The translations under genes and the position numbers were made by a program. Positions 10,701-22,290 of a DNA stretch of 64,000 nucleotides are shown piece after piece. This DNA is from Orobanche coerulescens (lineage: Eukaryota; Streptophyta; Magnoliopsida; Lamiales; Orobanchaceae), in NCBI GenBank assembly GCA_033398695.1, contig CM065819.1, positions 2,901,501 through 2,965,500 of the forward strand, given 5' to 3'. The notes under the pieces were generated by a model, which had not been told where the DNA came from, ran no database searches, and saw only the letters and a list, made by a program, of their open reading frames with translations. Numbering within the stretch: position 1 is the stretch's first letter; each line of letters opens with the position of its first letter.

Positions 10701-11470
10701 ATATCCGTCACGTGTTGCTTCTAAAGCACCACATACGTCGGTATGGATTAATCCCGATTTATCGGCTCTTTCAAAAGTCCTGTGAAGGGGACTTAGTCAT
10801 TTTGCCTTTAAGGCAAGATTCACAAGTAGGAAAGGGATCGATCCCTATGGACCCATATGTCCATCTTTTTCCATCTTGTAAACCTTGGTCGACCAACATG
10901 ACCAAGTCTAAGATGCCATTTCAAAACTTGATTGGTTTCATCCCTACCGCTTTCTAGTTATAGTATTCACAACTACTTTGTTCTTTGAGATTTAGATGAT
11001 ACAATCCATTCAACAATGTAGCAGTACCCACTAGTTTATTTCTAAAATAAATTTTGCAGAACCATCACCAATGAAAAATGAAAAGCCTTTTCGGTCCATG
11101 ACCGAATGGATACAATGTTTTTGTGCCCCTTGGGCAAAACAAGTACATCTTCTAAAGTCAAAACAAAGCCGGATTCTAAACCCAAAAGAAGTGATCCTAT
11201 GTCGGTCGCCTCGACACTATGCCCGCTTCCGACCGTGATCATAACTTCTCCACTCCAAGCTTCCTACTTTGTTCCAGATCCCGATTCACGGTACAAATAT
11301 GAGAACTAGCACGAGAATCCGATTCAGAAGTAGAAAATACGAGCGCAACAATTTGTTTCCAAAACTAAAAGTTCGTGCACCAAGTGCCATGAAGAATCGG
11401 ACAGTCTCTAGCCCAGTGGCCCACCACCGCACTTGAGACAAGTATCCTTTTCTTCTTGTTCTTCTAACCA
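10701..11470 (-). pseudogene. Element B protease and GAG-pre-integrase region, decayed
   Basis: The minus-strand fragment at 11042-11242 reads VGSGHSVEATDIGSL and LTLEDVLVLPKGHKNIVSI, matching the region after the protease in E. The GAG-pre-integrase segment towards 10712 has frameshifts. A zinc-knuckle-like piece with TCLKCGGG near 11430 has lost its second half. Confidence 0.7.
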
Positions 11471-11499
11471 TTGGGGCCTTGCCCTTACCCTTAAGGTCC

Positions 11500-12241
11500 T
11501 TAGCTTGTGGTCCACCGCTTCTTGGTCTTTTTCTTCTTATTCTTAGACCTCCGAGGTCCGTAAGAAATCACAAGAGCAGACTCCTTCATCCGCGAGTCTT
11601 CATTTGAGACCGAGCGGTCACAAGTTTGTTCATTAGCCGCTAAATTACATGCAATCTCATTGCAGTTGAAGTTCATAACAAAGCGTGAGAAGGAATCGGG
11701 GAGAGACCGTAGGATAAGGTCGGTTTGGAGAGAAGTATCCATTTTAAAATCAAGAGCCTCCAATCTCTCGATCATGGATATCATTTTGAGGACGTGTTCC
11801 CCAACCTTCTCACCTTCCTTCATCCTTGCACCGAGCGATTGCTTGGATATCTCATATCTAGCGATTCTGCTGTGCTCACCATAAAGCTCGGTTAAGTGAG
11901 ATAGAATCGCCTGGCGAAGTCATTTTCTCATGAGCTCTCTGAAGCTCATTAGACATGGAAGCCATCATATAAGCACGGACTTTCACGTCATCCTTAACCC
12001 ACTTTTCGTGGTTTTCAATCTCTTCCTGATTGGCTCGAGTCCGCATAGGAGGCGCCGGAATGTCCGTCTCCAAGACGTATCCCAGTGCCTCTATACTGAC
12101 GACAATCATCAGATTGCGGAGCCAATCCACAAAGTTAGGTCCCATTAAGGTGTTCTTTTCGAGTAGAATTGCGAGTGGATTCATTGTCATATTGAGATTT
12201 GTCTGCATTAAGTATAACAGATTAATTAGTGACTCATTCAA
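11500..12241 (-). pseudogene. Element B gag
   Basis: Two minus frames, 12241-11876 and 11823-11500, carry typical copia gag text: NFVDWLRNLMIV, GYVLETDIP, VRAYMMASMSNELQ, then EKVGEHVLKMISMIERLEAL and DLILRSLPDSFSRFVMNF. A frameshift near 11850 splits the UBN2-like gag domain. The start is uncertain; the family's usual start corresponds to the MTMNPLAILLEKN text. Confidence 0.85.
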
Positions 12242-12776
12242 TTATGTTCTGAGTGTAGAATTAAGGTCTTTTCTATTCTTGTTACCCAGCTCCCACTATT
12301 TTTATCGGAATAACACACTCCCATGTGATATCCGAAAGTATCGTCGCTCTACTTCATAGTGGTGATCGAGTTCTTTATAAATCTTAATAGAGGGCAACCG
12401 AACAGGTTTCTAGTCTATTAATTTTCATAAAGTGGTGTCCAACACCAACCCATCTAATGGATGATTCGATCTTCTTTTTCCCCTTGTTCACTCCCCTCAA
12501 CCTATACGATTTCTATGGTTCGTGAACAAGTTAAGTTTATACCATCGACGCAAATCAGTTTCACAATTGAATCTTATCCGGCAACCTATCAGGTTTCTAG
12601 GGATAAAATTTGCTCCAACCGAAGGCATCCAATGCGCTCTCGGTAATTTATCCGTCCTCCCCGAACGACTACCCCGATAACTCGGAAGCATAGCACATCC
12701 GGTTTGGATTTCAATTTCCCGAAAACTCGATGGAGGGAAGGAAAACCTTGAAACCTTATAAACTTAATTATTTATA
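12242..12776 (-). other. Element B 5' leader, gag-proximal part
   Basis: This non-coding leader is homologous to 51850-52430 of element E. It repeats short phrases around GGCAACCNNANNGGTTT. No ORF of substance is seen. F is inserted after 12776. Confidence 0.75.
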
Positions 12777-13973
12777 TGTTGTGTCACGATTTATTCATCC
12801 CGACAGGCGATCGACTATAAGGCCGAGCGATCAAGTCAACTCCAGTCAAACTATGACTAGCTTGCCAAGACGAAGATATCAAACCACCATCAGGTACCTA
12901 GCGATCGACTCCCAGGGCGATCGCCCTTTGGCAGCTGGCGATCTGCTCTACTAACCGGCTAAGGGCAATCGACCTGCGCCCCGAGCAGAGACGATCGCCC
13001 ATCAAAACCGTCAAGGATTGGATCTCAGAAAGCACCCACGTGCGTATCCGTAAAGCGCGATAAGATCTTTTCTTGTGAGACAAGACATTTGACCACGGCT
13101 GTCACCTACCTCACCTACCGGCGGGCGCCAAAGTTGTCGGTGGGACCACCCGCGACAGAACTCAGACGCGTGTAAGCTCCCCATTGGACCGCACTGATTG
13201 GCGCGGCGACTCTGCAGCTTTGAAGGGACACAGCCCATGTGCTAAAAGACGATCGCCCGATTATTATATTACAGAAAGGCGATCGCCGCGTATCCAAGCC
13301 CTATAAATAGAGAACCTCCTCCTACTGGAAAAAGGTTCTCGGCCTGAACTCATTTGAACCAACACTCGAATTCACTCTACAGTTCCCGATTCATCAATAT
13401 ACAGCTCAATTCATTCGACCTACGCCGTAATCCATTCTCTCACATTCCGATACATCCACTAAATACCGAAACACACACACACATCATCAAGCTACCGGCT
13501 ATCTCACCTAATCCGCCTCAGGACTTCTCTCTCCAAGTCTCTCGTCCAGAAGACGATCGGCAGAAGCAGCAAGTCTCCACTAGACAGATTCCAAGGGATT
13601 CACAATCCCAGAAGCCCAAACATCCAGCTATATACTCGCCGTGAGAGGCGGTCGATCTCTCACCGCCGCGACCGTACATCACCTTTGTTACAAGAACTCA
13701 CAGAGCATCCAATCTGGTTCTTCCGGCAATCTACACGCTCACTAGCTAAGATAACAAGAAACTTTACACTCATTGTAATTGTATTCTTACATTAATACTT
13801 GTATCCCCGAATATCGGTATTAATAATATCTCGCGAGAGCATTCAAGCCCGGGACTAACAACCCCGGCAAATCTTGTGTTATTTATCTTTCTCTCGGAAG
13901 TGCTCTTGCATTTGTTTGCTATCCCATCCATTCCAGCAATATCTATCTCCGGATAATATTTTGGGTAGCAACA
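12777..13973 (+). repeat. Element F 5' LTR
   Basis: The 1197-bp LTR holds a strong TATA box (CTATAAATAG, 13301-13310). It is rich in the palindrome GGCGATCGCC and its relatives, with one copy at about 13278, 23 bp upstream of the TATA box. The matching copy is 19917-21096, with many small indels between them. Confidence 0.9.
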
Positions 13974-13992
13974 ATTGGCGCTAGAAGAAGGG
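13974..13992 (+). promoter_or_regulatory. Element F primer-binding site
   Basis: TTGGCGCTAGAAGAAGGG begins one base after the LTR. This TTGGCGC-type site is usual in Tat-clade elements and differs from the TGGTATC site of the other families here. I do not assign the tRNA. Confidence 0.8.
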
Positions 13993-14101
13993 CGCGGCAA
14001 CCCTCATATTTTTATTCCTACCGTCCCGAAGAACACTCACTGTTCTCGGGGCAGATACTTGAAGTGACACTCACTGCACTTCAAAGAAAACCTCCAGAAT
14101 C

Positions 14102-15800
14102 ATGACATCCGCCGGTCCATCGAAGAAAGCTACTCTCGAACCGCCGGACACCATTTCCGGCTCGGTCAAACCCGGCCGACGACGAGGAAGCCGCGGCAAC
14201 GCGAGACTCTCGATCCCGCATCCGAGAGATGGCCCCAACCTCTCACTCGATCAGTTCCAAACCGAGGAACAGATCGAGGAGGCTATGGCCATCCTGGAGG
14301 AGCGACGGAGAGCATGCACGCCGCCCGCGATAACCCCCTCGATCATCCGTCGCATGGGAAAACGGAAATTCAAGGGGCTACTGAACGAGCGATCGTCAAA
14401 AAGCCCCGATTCGCGAGGAAAGGCTCTCGCACGACCGGACGGATCCATATTCGATCGCTTGGGACGCGACCCATCCGGCGGCCAAGGGCACTCTGTTTCC
14501 AACCTTGAGAAGACGGAATCCGAATCCGTCACCAGAGTTCGGCCTACTCACTTCACGGCCTAACGCATGTCGCCCATCGACTCCGCCCCGATCGCTGTGG
14601 ACTCAAGATCAACCGCCTCGGCTCCGCTCCGATCGCCGAGCCGCTAATCGAGCCACGGCGATGGCCGCCATGCAACGCGGCTTGATGAGATGAGAGCACT
14701 CTTGGGCCAGGGCAAGCACCGGCAAGAAGATCGCCGGCCGACCGAGCCACTCGCGGTCCACATCGAGCTTGCCCCCATACAACCAACGATCGCTCCTCCT
14801 AAAACACCTCTCGTATAAGGGGAGATCGGACCCAACCCACGAGTAAATTCGAATTTACATGGTAGGTGTGGGGCATCGATGCAACCAAGTGCCGGATCTT
14901 CCACGACATTGGGCTTGGCCCATAAGTGGTACGTCTCACTACCACCACGATCGGTCACCTCTTTTAAGAAATCGCGGATGACTTCACGTCATACTTCGCC
15001 AGCAAGGTCGCCAGACCAGAAGGCCCCAGCGCATGATAAAAATCAAGCGGGGAAGGACGAAACAGCCTTGATTACATCGACCGGTAGACGAAATCATCCT
15101 CACCGCGAACCCGTCGGTGATGAGCTCGCTCTCTACTCGGTCATGGGGGATTCCACGGTCACTCTCCCATGTTCGACATCTCTCCAAGGATATCCCCCAA
15201 CTTACACGATCTTCCGCGCTAAAGCCGCCAACTTCCCTGCCGTGCAAAGGCTACTCACCCTCCGCTTAGACGAGGAAACGCCACCTCTTGCCCGAAGATA
15301 GCGATCGCCAAAGCAAAGAAGGCGATCGCCAAGACACCGGAGATCTCTGTGCTTTCGAGGACATGGAAGCCCATCTCCTCCATACGTTCAATGTAACTCG
15401 GCACATATTTTCTATGCCATCGGGGGGCACGAAGAGCTCAAAAAGCCAAAGGCGATAAGGGACCACGGTCACGGACAACAATCAATATTGCGCCTACCAC
15501 AAGAGTCCCGGCCAAGACCAACAATTGCCGCGACCTCCTCAGCGGCTCCGAGACTGCTCGAGGAGGGCAAGTTGGGACTTATTGGTTTAGCCGAAGCCCC
15601 GCCTATCTCTATAGACGATCGTCCGAGTCGAACGCAAAGCAGTGGGAAGCTCATACGAGCCGACCCTGGATCAACCTCGGCCGTCTCTATGTGCTTCAAT
15701 CAAGAGAAGGAGACCACGGAAGTCATCCCGATCTCCCTCCTTATTCAAGAAACCGGAGGACTCGATCGCCATCTACGATTCACCATATAACATGATGGAC
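14102..15800 (+). pseudogene. Element F gag, N-terminal ORF and frame-broken gag domain
   Basis: An ATG at 14102 opens a 153-codon frame with a Ser/Arg-rich start (SGSVKPGRRRGSRG) and an acidic segment, EEQIEEAMAILEERRR. Further on, the retrotransposon gag domain is recognisable in pieces at 14880-15300 (SLPPRSVTSF and ADDFTSYFA in different frames), aligned with the intact gag of G (61703-62305). A knuckle-like segment lies at 15480-15600, intact in F2 (YCAYHKSPVHSTNKC). Frame breaks coincide with CAG/CTG-type sites, so some may be sequencing errors. Confidence 0.7.
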
Positions 15801-16420
15801 TAAGGCACGAGATCGCCTCCCCGCACAACGTGCATACCGAAGATCGACATCTACATGACGATCCAAGGTGAAAGAGTGCAGCCATGGTCCTGGTGGTCGA
15901 TGGAACCCGCTTAGGCCATGCAAGGTCCCTTTAGGCCAAGATCGCCCGCCTTCGGTAAATACGAGGCCGGCGTAGTCCGAGGCCCTCCAAAATAAATCGG
16001 TGGACACGATCGCTCGCCCTCAAAGGTTCATCATCTAACATGGTGAACCGGACAATGCGACGTGCCACAACCCCGTCTCAACGTACACCGCCGAGGTCGG
16101 CCATCTCCATGGTGGCCGAGGTGGAAGCAGAGCTAACAAGCCGCGGGCGCGGAGTTGATTCATCCGACGCCGCGCAAGGACTCCTCTGACCGAGACCGCA
16201 CGCCTTTCGTTTAAATACGAGGCGAGGCGCGGCTAACGGAGGACCCTCATAATAAAGTGAGTCACGAGACACTCAATGTCTTCGCGCATCAAGACATGAT
16301 CAAGGAGTCGGTCCATCGAACTCCGCGATCGTGCACGGTTCCTCAAGACGGACGACCGTCCCCGAGGATTCGACAAAGTTGAAGACCGCTCACTCAAGGA
16401 ATTATTTTCATCCCCTTACT
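15801..16420 (+). other. Element F post-gag region with a duplicated ~255-bp unit
   Basis: Two diverged copies of one segment follow each other; the shared phrase AAATACGAGGC occurs at 15958 and 16213. Element G has the same doubled arrangement on the minus strand (about 61394 and 61182). I cannot identify a protein domain in any frame; it may be a remnant of PR or RNase H. Confidence 0.45.
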
Positions 16421-16869
16421 TCCACTAAGTGAATAAAAACAAGGGGCAAGAAGAGTGCGGACTACCTACGACGATCGTCGCTATTCAACCACATACGGAG
16501 ATCGTCATTTTTTCGGATGTAGTGCAATGATCGAACTTGTTGTAAAAAGTTGTCTTATGAGTTTATCAATTCATTTGGAACTACCCTCGCAACGATCTCT
16601 CCTCACACATTTGTACTAAGTCAAACAAAGACTTAAAAATAACCATTCATTCAAGTGATAAGTCATAAAGACAAATGCTCATTTCATTACTAGAAAAAAT
16701 AGAGTACATGGTCGCCCAAGGCCTAAGTGCTACAAAAAGAAAGCTACAAACTACAAAGAAAGTAAGCTAAAAACATCAAAGGAAGCGCCTCAGGCCCCTG
16801 CCGGCCTTCGCCATCGGCATTCGGCGCGGTTCCCTCATCTTCCGAGCATCGGGATGAGCAAGGCTATCT
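16421..16869. other. Element F spacer
   Basis: This non-coding stretch includes an AT-rich part (16500-16780) between the post-gag region and the antisense gene. On the minus strand its end at 16780-16870 could be the 3' end of the antisense gene. No motif is recognised. Confidence 0.4.
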
Positions 16870-19399
16870 GGAGACGGATACCGGCTCAAATCCACACCGA
16901 TGTCCGCCAGTCCAAGATCGGCAAGGAGAAAGCCGAATTGAGAGGTTGCTCCTATGGATTGGAGTTGAACCTCTAGGCAAGTGGACCGACCTCAAAGAGT
17001 CGCTTCTTAGCCGCTCGGATCGAGTCGGCGAACGCCAAGTAATAGGCGAACTCGCCGACATACTCCAAATTTTGGAAGGGATCGGCCTTGGTCGCCTCGA
17101 CCTCTCCTCTCGGCTCGGCCATCGCCATTGCGATCCACAGGCTCGGCCGCCCTCGCGGCAACCTTCTCTTTCGCCTCACGGCTCGCTCATCGGAGCGATC
17201 GTCCTGCTCGCGATCGGCCTCCTCCTCGGCAACATTCCTCGCACTGACGGCACTCTGCATCTGGTCCCGAAACCGGTCGACCGCCATTCGAATTTCTCGG
17301 TCTCCTGCTTCTCCGGCTCAAGCTCATGGCTCGCCGGCCAGCCGCCTCCAAGGAGTCCTTCTCCATCGCTGCGATCTTGTCGGAAACTCGGCGTTCTCTT
17401 TCCGAGCCGCCTCAAGATCCTCCTGAAGGCGAATAGTGGAGGGCCGCCTCAAACTCTGGCGAGCACTGACGGCCATGGTCGCCGTCTGAAGAGAAAGGGC
17501 GACAACAGCATCCATCGAACTCGACGATCGCAGCCGGGCGATCGCATCCAGATCAGTTGTCCACGCCTTCGGCAAGGCAGAAGCAGCCTTGCTCACATAG
17601 GGAGGAATGTCGCAGGAATGGCGAGGAGATCGACTCGCCAGAAAATCCACGACCATCGGTGGGCAAGACGGGTCTTTGCGACGGATCCTGCACCAAAACA
17701 CCAAGGTTAACACAACTCCTACGCAGATGTAATTGTCAACACAGATATGCTATCTACCTCTCAGCCTTCTCGGGATCCCGACCAAAAAACGGTTTCCCTC
17801 GAGGAGTTTCCGCATCCGCGATCGCCGTCTCCCGCAGAAAAGCCGCAGAGGGCGGCTCGCGCTCCGGAGCAACGATGGTGATCGGAGGCGCGGCGATCGG
17901 CACTTCATCGCCCGGGCGAAACGGTTTCTTGCGGCCTCGGCCTCTTGCGATTCGCCCGAAGCCCCTCCTCCGGAATTTCCTCCTCAACCTCGACCTGCTC
18001 TACGCTAGGCTCCGGCTCCGCACGAGGCACCGCCTCTGGAACTATAGGCAATGCGACGGGTGGAACCCGAGTCGACCTCTTGGACTTGAGACGGCCTAGG
18101 ACTCCTGGGTTCGACATAGCGATCTCCTCCGGAGGCTCCAAAAAGCGAGGGAAACGAACCTCTGCAGTTAAAGACGATCGACTAACGGTCACACATTATC
18201 TTCAAATAAGGCGATCGCCTAGAAATTGAAGGTCGCATAAAGTCATACCTGGCACCGCGAGATGTCTCGGGAAGCGGAATAGTCGAGCCGACAACCAGCG
18301 ACTCTCCTTGTTGATCCGAGTGGCGTCTAGGTCGTCGTCCGACAAGCTCCTAATTCGCTCCCAAACAACGAGGAAGTCGAAAGGCAGCTCCTCGATCGCC
18401 GGGATATGAAAGCCTGCAAAACAGAAATCAAATTAGATCAGTCCAACACGCATCCAAGCGAAGGGAGAGTCTAAACCCTTACCGGGATTCCTCTCCCGAA
18501 ATTCAGTTGGGATCTCCAGTTCGCCTGTGGGATTGTCGCTCGCCGAAGCTCTCCACTTGCCAGCGACCCAGAACCACTTCGTCTGATCGCCCCGTATCTT
18601 ATTCGGAACTCCTTGAATCACCCGGCCAGATCGGCCTTGAATATGGTAACCGCCGACCAACCCTCTATGAGCCGTCAGTTTAAACAAATAGTTCATCTCC
18701 AACGGCGACGGGAGACGGTACAGGCGGTGACCGCCAAAAAGGGTGAGAGTGCATATGATTTGGAGCCAGGCGTTCGGCGTCAGCTGAAGTGGCGCCACAT
18801 TCCAGCGGCGGCGCAGATGGGAGACCGCAAGGACAGAGGAAGCGCGGCCGGCCTCCATAACGGCCTCACTCACTGCGACCATACCCATCGGAGGTCGGGT
18901 CGGCTCGTTCATTCTCCGCGGCGCGAACATGTCCACATCGAAGGAACATGGAATCTTGTCCTCCAGACGGCCGGATCTCTCACGGACGCCGAGCTCGTGT
19001 TGGCCGAGCGACCACAACGATCGGCTGCGCGCACGATATGCCGACCGCTTGGGGAGCACATAGGGATAAGCGACCGAATATCCCTGAAATCGAATCGCGG
19101 AGTAGGACCGGCCAATCTATCCATTATTTGAGAAAGGCCCTATAGGCCCGTCCAAAATCACTATGTTGCTCCCGAAGCCCCGATCGCGGATCTCTCTCGA
19201 TCTGCGATCGTCTCTCCTCGGCAGCCGACTCCCTAGCAACATCGGCCTCATTGAACAAAGCCTCAACTTCAGTAGGGTCGATTCCGGCTCGAATGGCTTC
19301 AGCCGCCGTCTCCAGTGGAAGACGGAAGAAGTTTCTCCCCGGGCAGCCGATGTCCCGGCGTAGCAGTTCCCGCTCCAAACGACGATGAGGTTCCGCCAT
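16870..19399 (-). pseudogene. Element F antisense ORF (aORF; plant 'putative gypsy-type transposon' family), spliced
   Basis: The minus-strand gene starts with MAEPHRRLERELLRRDIG at 19399. Further on come NEPTRPPMGMVAVSEAV, NVAPLQLTPNAWLQI and YHIQGRSGRVIQGVPNKIRG (18433-19059). This wording matches the family Pfam calls Transposase_28, known as the antisense extra ORF of Tat/Ogre elements. Candidate introns with GT-AG ends lie at 18482-18413, 18249-18163 and about 17750-17690. The last part (17713-16973) is Arg/Glu-rich and probably coiled coil. Several stops and frameshifts break it. Its molecular role is unknown. Confidence 0.75.
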
Positions 19400-19916
19400 T
19401 TTCGAGTTAGAAAAGAAGAAAAGGTTTTCTTACCTAAAGTGAAATCGATCGACGATCGGCGCTTAGATCTTCAAAAATTCGGCCAGGACCTTCTTTCTCC
19501 AATGCGTACGCGTGAGTGAGATCGCAGCCGCGCCCCCTTTTATAGGAGAAAGCAGGGACCCGATTGCAATAAGGGAAAACCTCAGGGGTCGGATCTCAAA
19601 CGGCGCACCAGTTGACCCCCTCGAGACCCGCGTACGCGTCTTTTCGAGGACGCGTCAGCCGAGGAGTCATTAATGACCGTTGGCGTCCTCCAATAGAAGC
19701 CTGACACGTGCGCGGAGACTTTTCAACGCCCGTTGTTTTTTCCCGCGCAGTTCAGCGGCCAACCAGGTCGTCCAAATCCAGAGTATATCAGCTCAAAGAC
19801 GATCGCCAGTTCCATTAAACACGAAGTCGCTCGTCAACAGTTCATCGATCGCCAAAATAGCCACCTCACCCCACGTTTCCAACGTATGAGCGAGCTGGGG
19901 GGCAATTGTTGTGTCA
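19400..19916 (+). other. Element F 3' untranslated region and polypurine tract
   Basis: The region between the antisense start and the 3' LTR holds no plus-strand gene. On the minus strand it would be the antisense gene's promoter; CTATAAAAGG (plus 19540-19549 read in reverse as CCTTTTATAG) is a plausible TATA box about 145 bp upstream of its ATG. The purine tract GCTGGGGGGCAAT ends at 19916. Confidence 0.6.
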
Positions 19917-21096
19917 CGATTTATTCATCCCGACAGGCGATCGACTATAAGGCCGAGCGATCAAGTCAACTCCAGTCAAACTATGACTAGCTTGCCAAGA
20001 CGAAGATATCAAACCACCATCGTGTACCTAGCGATCGACTCCCGGGCGATCGCCCTTTGTACCGGGCGATCTGCTCTACTAACCGGCTAAGGGCAATCGA
20101 CTGCGCCCCGAGCAGAGACGATCGCCCATCAAAACCGTCAAGGATTGGATCTCGAAAGCACCCACGTGCATCCGTAAAAGGCGCGATAAGATCTTTTCTT
20201 GTGAGACAAGACATTTGACCACGGCTGTCACCTACCTCACCTACCCGGCGGGCGCGCGAAAGTTGTCGGTGGGACCACCGCGATGCAACTCAGACGCGTG
20301 TAAGCTCCCCATTGGACCGCACAGTTGATCGCCAGCGACTCCTGCAGCTTTGAAGGGACAGCCCATGTGCTAAAAGACGATCGCCCGATTATTATATTAC
20401 AGTAAAGGCGATCGCCCGGCGTATCCAAGCCCTATAAATAGAGAACCTCCTCCTACTGGAAAAAGGTTCTCGTTCGAACTCATTTGAACCAACGGCTCGA
20501 ATTCACTCTACAGTTCCCAGTTCATCAATATACAGCTCAATTCATTCGACCTACGCTCGAATCCATTCTCTCACATTCCGATACATCCACGGAAATATCA
20601 AACACACACACACATCATCAAGCTACCGGCTATCTCACCTAATCCGTCTCAGACTTCTCTCTCCAAGTCTCTCGTCCGAGACGATCGGCGACGGCAAGTC
20701 TCCACTAGACAGATTCCAAGGGATTCACAAGCCCGAAGCCCAAACATCCCGGCTATATACTCGCCGTGAGAGGCGGTCGATCTCTCACCGCCGCGACCGT
20801 ACATCACCTTTGTTACAAGAACTCACGAGCATCAAATCTGGTTCTTAGGCAATCTACACGCTCACTAGCTAAGATAACAAGAAACTTTACACTCATTGTA
20901 ATTGTATTCTTACATTAATACTTGTATCCCCGAATATCGGTATTAATAATATCTCGCGAGAGCATTCAAGCCCGGGACTAACAACCCCGGCAAATCTTGT
21001 GTTATTTATCTTTCTCTCGGAAGTGCTCTTGCATTTGTTTGCTATCCCATCCATTCCAGCAATATCTATCTCCGGATAATATTTTGGGTAGCAACA
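19917..21096 (+). repeat. Element F 3' LTR
   Basis: The 1180-bp LTR pairs with 12777-13973. The TATA box is at 20431-20440. Compared with F2 (62324-63458) this copy has lost bases at many CAG sites, for example GGCAGAAGCAGCAAG in F2 and in the 5' LTR reads GGCGACGGCAAG here. Confidence 0.9.
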
Positions 21097-22272
21097 TTAT
21101 AGTGGGAGAATTTTCGCGATTAACGTTACACTTTGCACATTAATCATATTAGCGCGTTTGAGGCATTCATACAATATGAAACAACCATTCACAACCTAGT
21201 TGCTACCAACATGTGGTTCATGGACCGTTCCTAGAAAACAAAAACTTCGTAATCTAATTACAAGTCTTCGTCTTGAATCTTCGTCTTCTCGAAATGGATC
21301 TCCCTCCGGTCTTCGTCATTACATATAAATTTTACATTGAAAATTGCATCCTAGATACAAACATTTCTAGTAAAATAAATAGGCTCAAAACGGCCTTTAC
21401 AACCCAATCGAATAAAACGAACGATTCAAAACTAAGTCCACGAACCACATCCCCATTCAAAAGCATTCATTCAATAAATACTATATAAATGGAAAGCGTA
21501 GAGATACATTGATCCAATCAACAATACGAACCGATCCAATCGATTCACACAATCGGTAATATAATAACGTTCAAAATAATTCGGTCGAACATAAATATTC
21601 CAATTAATCAAATTTCCCTTATAAAATGAAATACCATAAATCATTTTAATCATATTAAATCCAATTTAACATGCGGGAGATTAATTTTCAAGAATACACG
21701 AAAAAATCGAGCCGGGGTGAAAACGGGCGGCATGACCAAGGTCACCCTCGGCGACTACCGGCGATCACGCTGGCTTGGCGAGTCACGCTCGGAAGAATCC
21801 GGCCAGACACGACCGAGTCTAGGACACGGTCGGGTCGCTGGCGATGACTTGGTAGATCGCTAGGACACGACCGTGTCATCCAGACACGGCCGAGTCACTT
21901 CGGCGGACACGCCCGTGTCTCGACACGGCCGGGTCTCCGGCGATGGCACACCTTTGCCGGACACGACCGTGTCACCGAGGACGGTCGAGTCATCCTCGGC
22001 CAAAATACCCTTTTTGTCCAAAAAGTCGTCCGACGACGATTCGGGGCTAGATTTTCGACCGGATATCCAATATCAATATTTTCCGACTTTCATATCTTCA
22101 ATATAAATCATATTTCCCAGAAATTTAAGATTTATATTTAGACATAAACTTACGAAAAATACAATTATTACGAACGAAAAACATATACCACGATTATGAC
22201 TAAAATGATTCCAAATCATTCACCATTTAATCGAGCATTCCAAATGCCAATATCGTATATATGATCGCAAGA
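21097..22272 (-). other. Element B 5' leader, LTR-proximal part
   Basis: This continues B after F and is homologous to 52430-53508 of E. It is mostly AT-rich non-coding sequence, with a GC-rich palindrome array at 21806-21991 described separately. Confidence 0.8.
21806..21991. repeat. Array of GACACGRCCGNGTC palindromes in the element B leader
   Basis: Eight copies of a 14-bp palindrome-type unit begin near 21806, 21823, 21864, 21883, 21906, 21922, 21960 and 21978. Perfect forms such as GACACGACCGTGTC alternate with one-off variants. Spacing is 16-23 bp within pairs. It is not coding in B's orientation. Confidence 0.85.
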
Positions 22273-22289
22273 CCTACGCTCCGATACCA
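22273..22289 (-). promoter_or_regulatory. Element B primer-binding site
   Basis: On the minus strand this reads TGGTATCGGAGCGTAGG, starting one base after the 5' LTR. It is complementary to the 3' end of initiator tRNA-Met, with one change from the usual TGGTATCAGAGC. Confidence 0.88.
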
Positions 22290-22290
22290 C

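Larger units (their letters stand above)
12777..21096 (+). mobile_element. Element F: Tat/Ogre-like LTR element with gag remnants and an antisense ORF but no pol
   Basis: LTRs 12777-13973 and 19917-21096 begin TGTTGTGTCACG and end GTAGCAACA. The target duplication TTATA lies at 12772-12776 and 21097-21101. The primer site TTGGCGCTAGAAGAAGGG follows the 5' LTR and the purine tract GCTGGGGGGCAAT precedes the 3' LTR, so the element reads plus. The 5.9-kb interior has gag-type sequence (14102-15800), an unassigned region, and a minus-strand gene (19399-16870). I find no RT, RNase H or integrase motifs. Confidence 0.9.

Noticed and set aside
16946..18229. Long plus-strand ORFs inside element F (254 and 180 codons)
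   Set aside because: They are opposite-strand shadows of the GC-rich antisense ORF. Recognisable domain text is only on the minus strand.
12777..21096. GCGATCGC richness suggesting cyanobacterial HIP1 contamination
   Set aside because: The sequence sits inside an LTR element with TTATA target duplication within a plant copia element. The motif is part of the retroelement.
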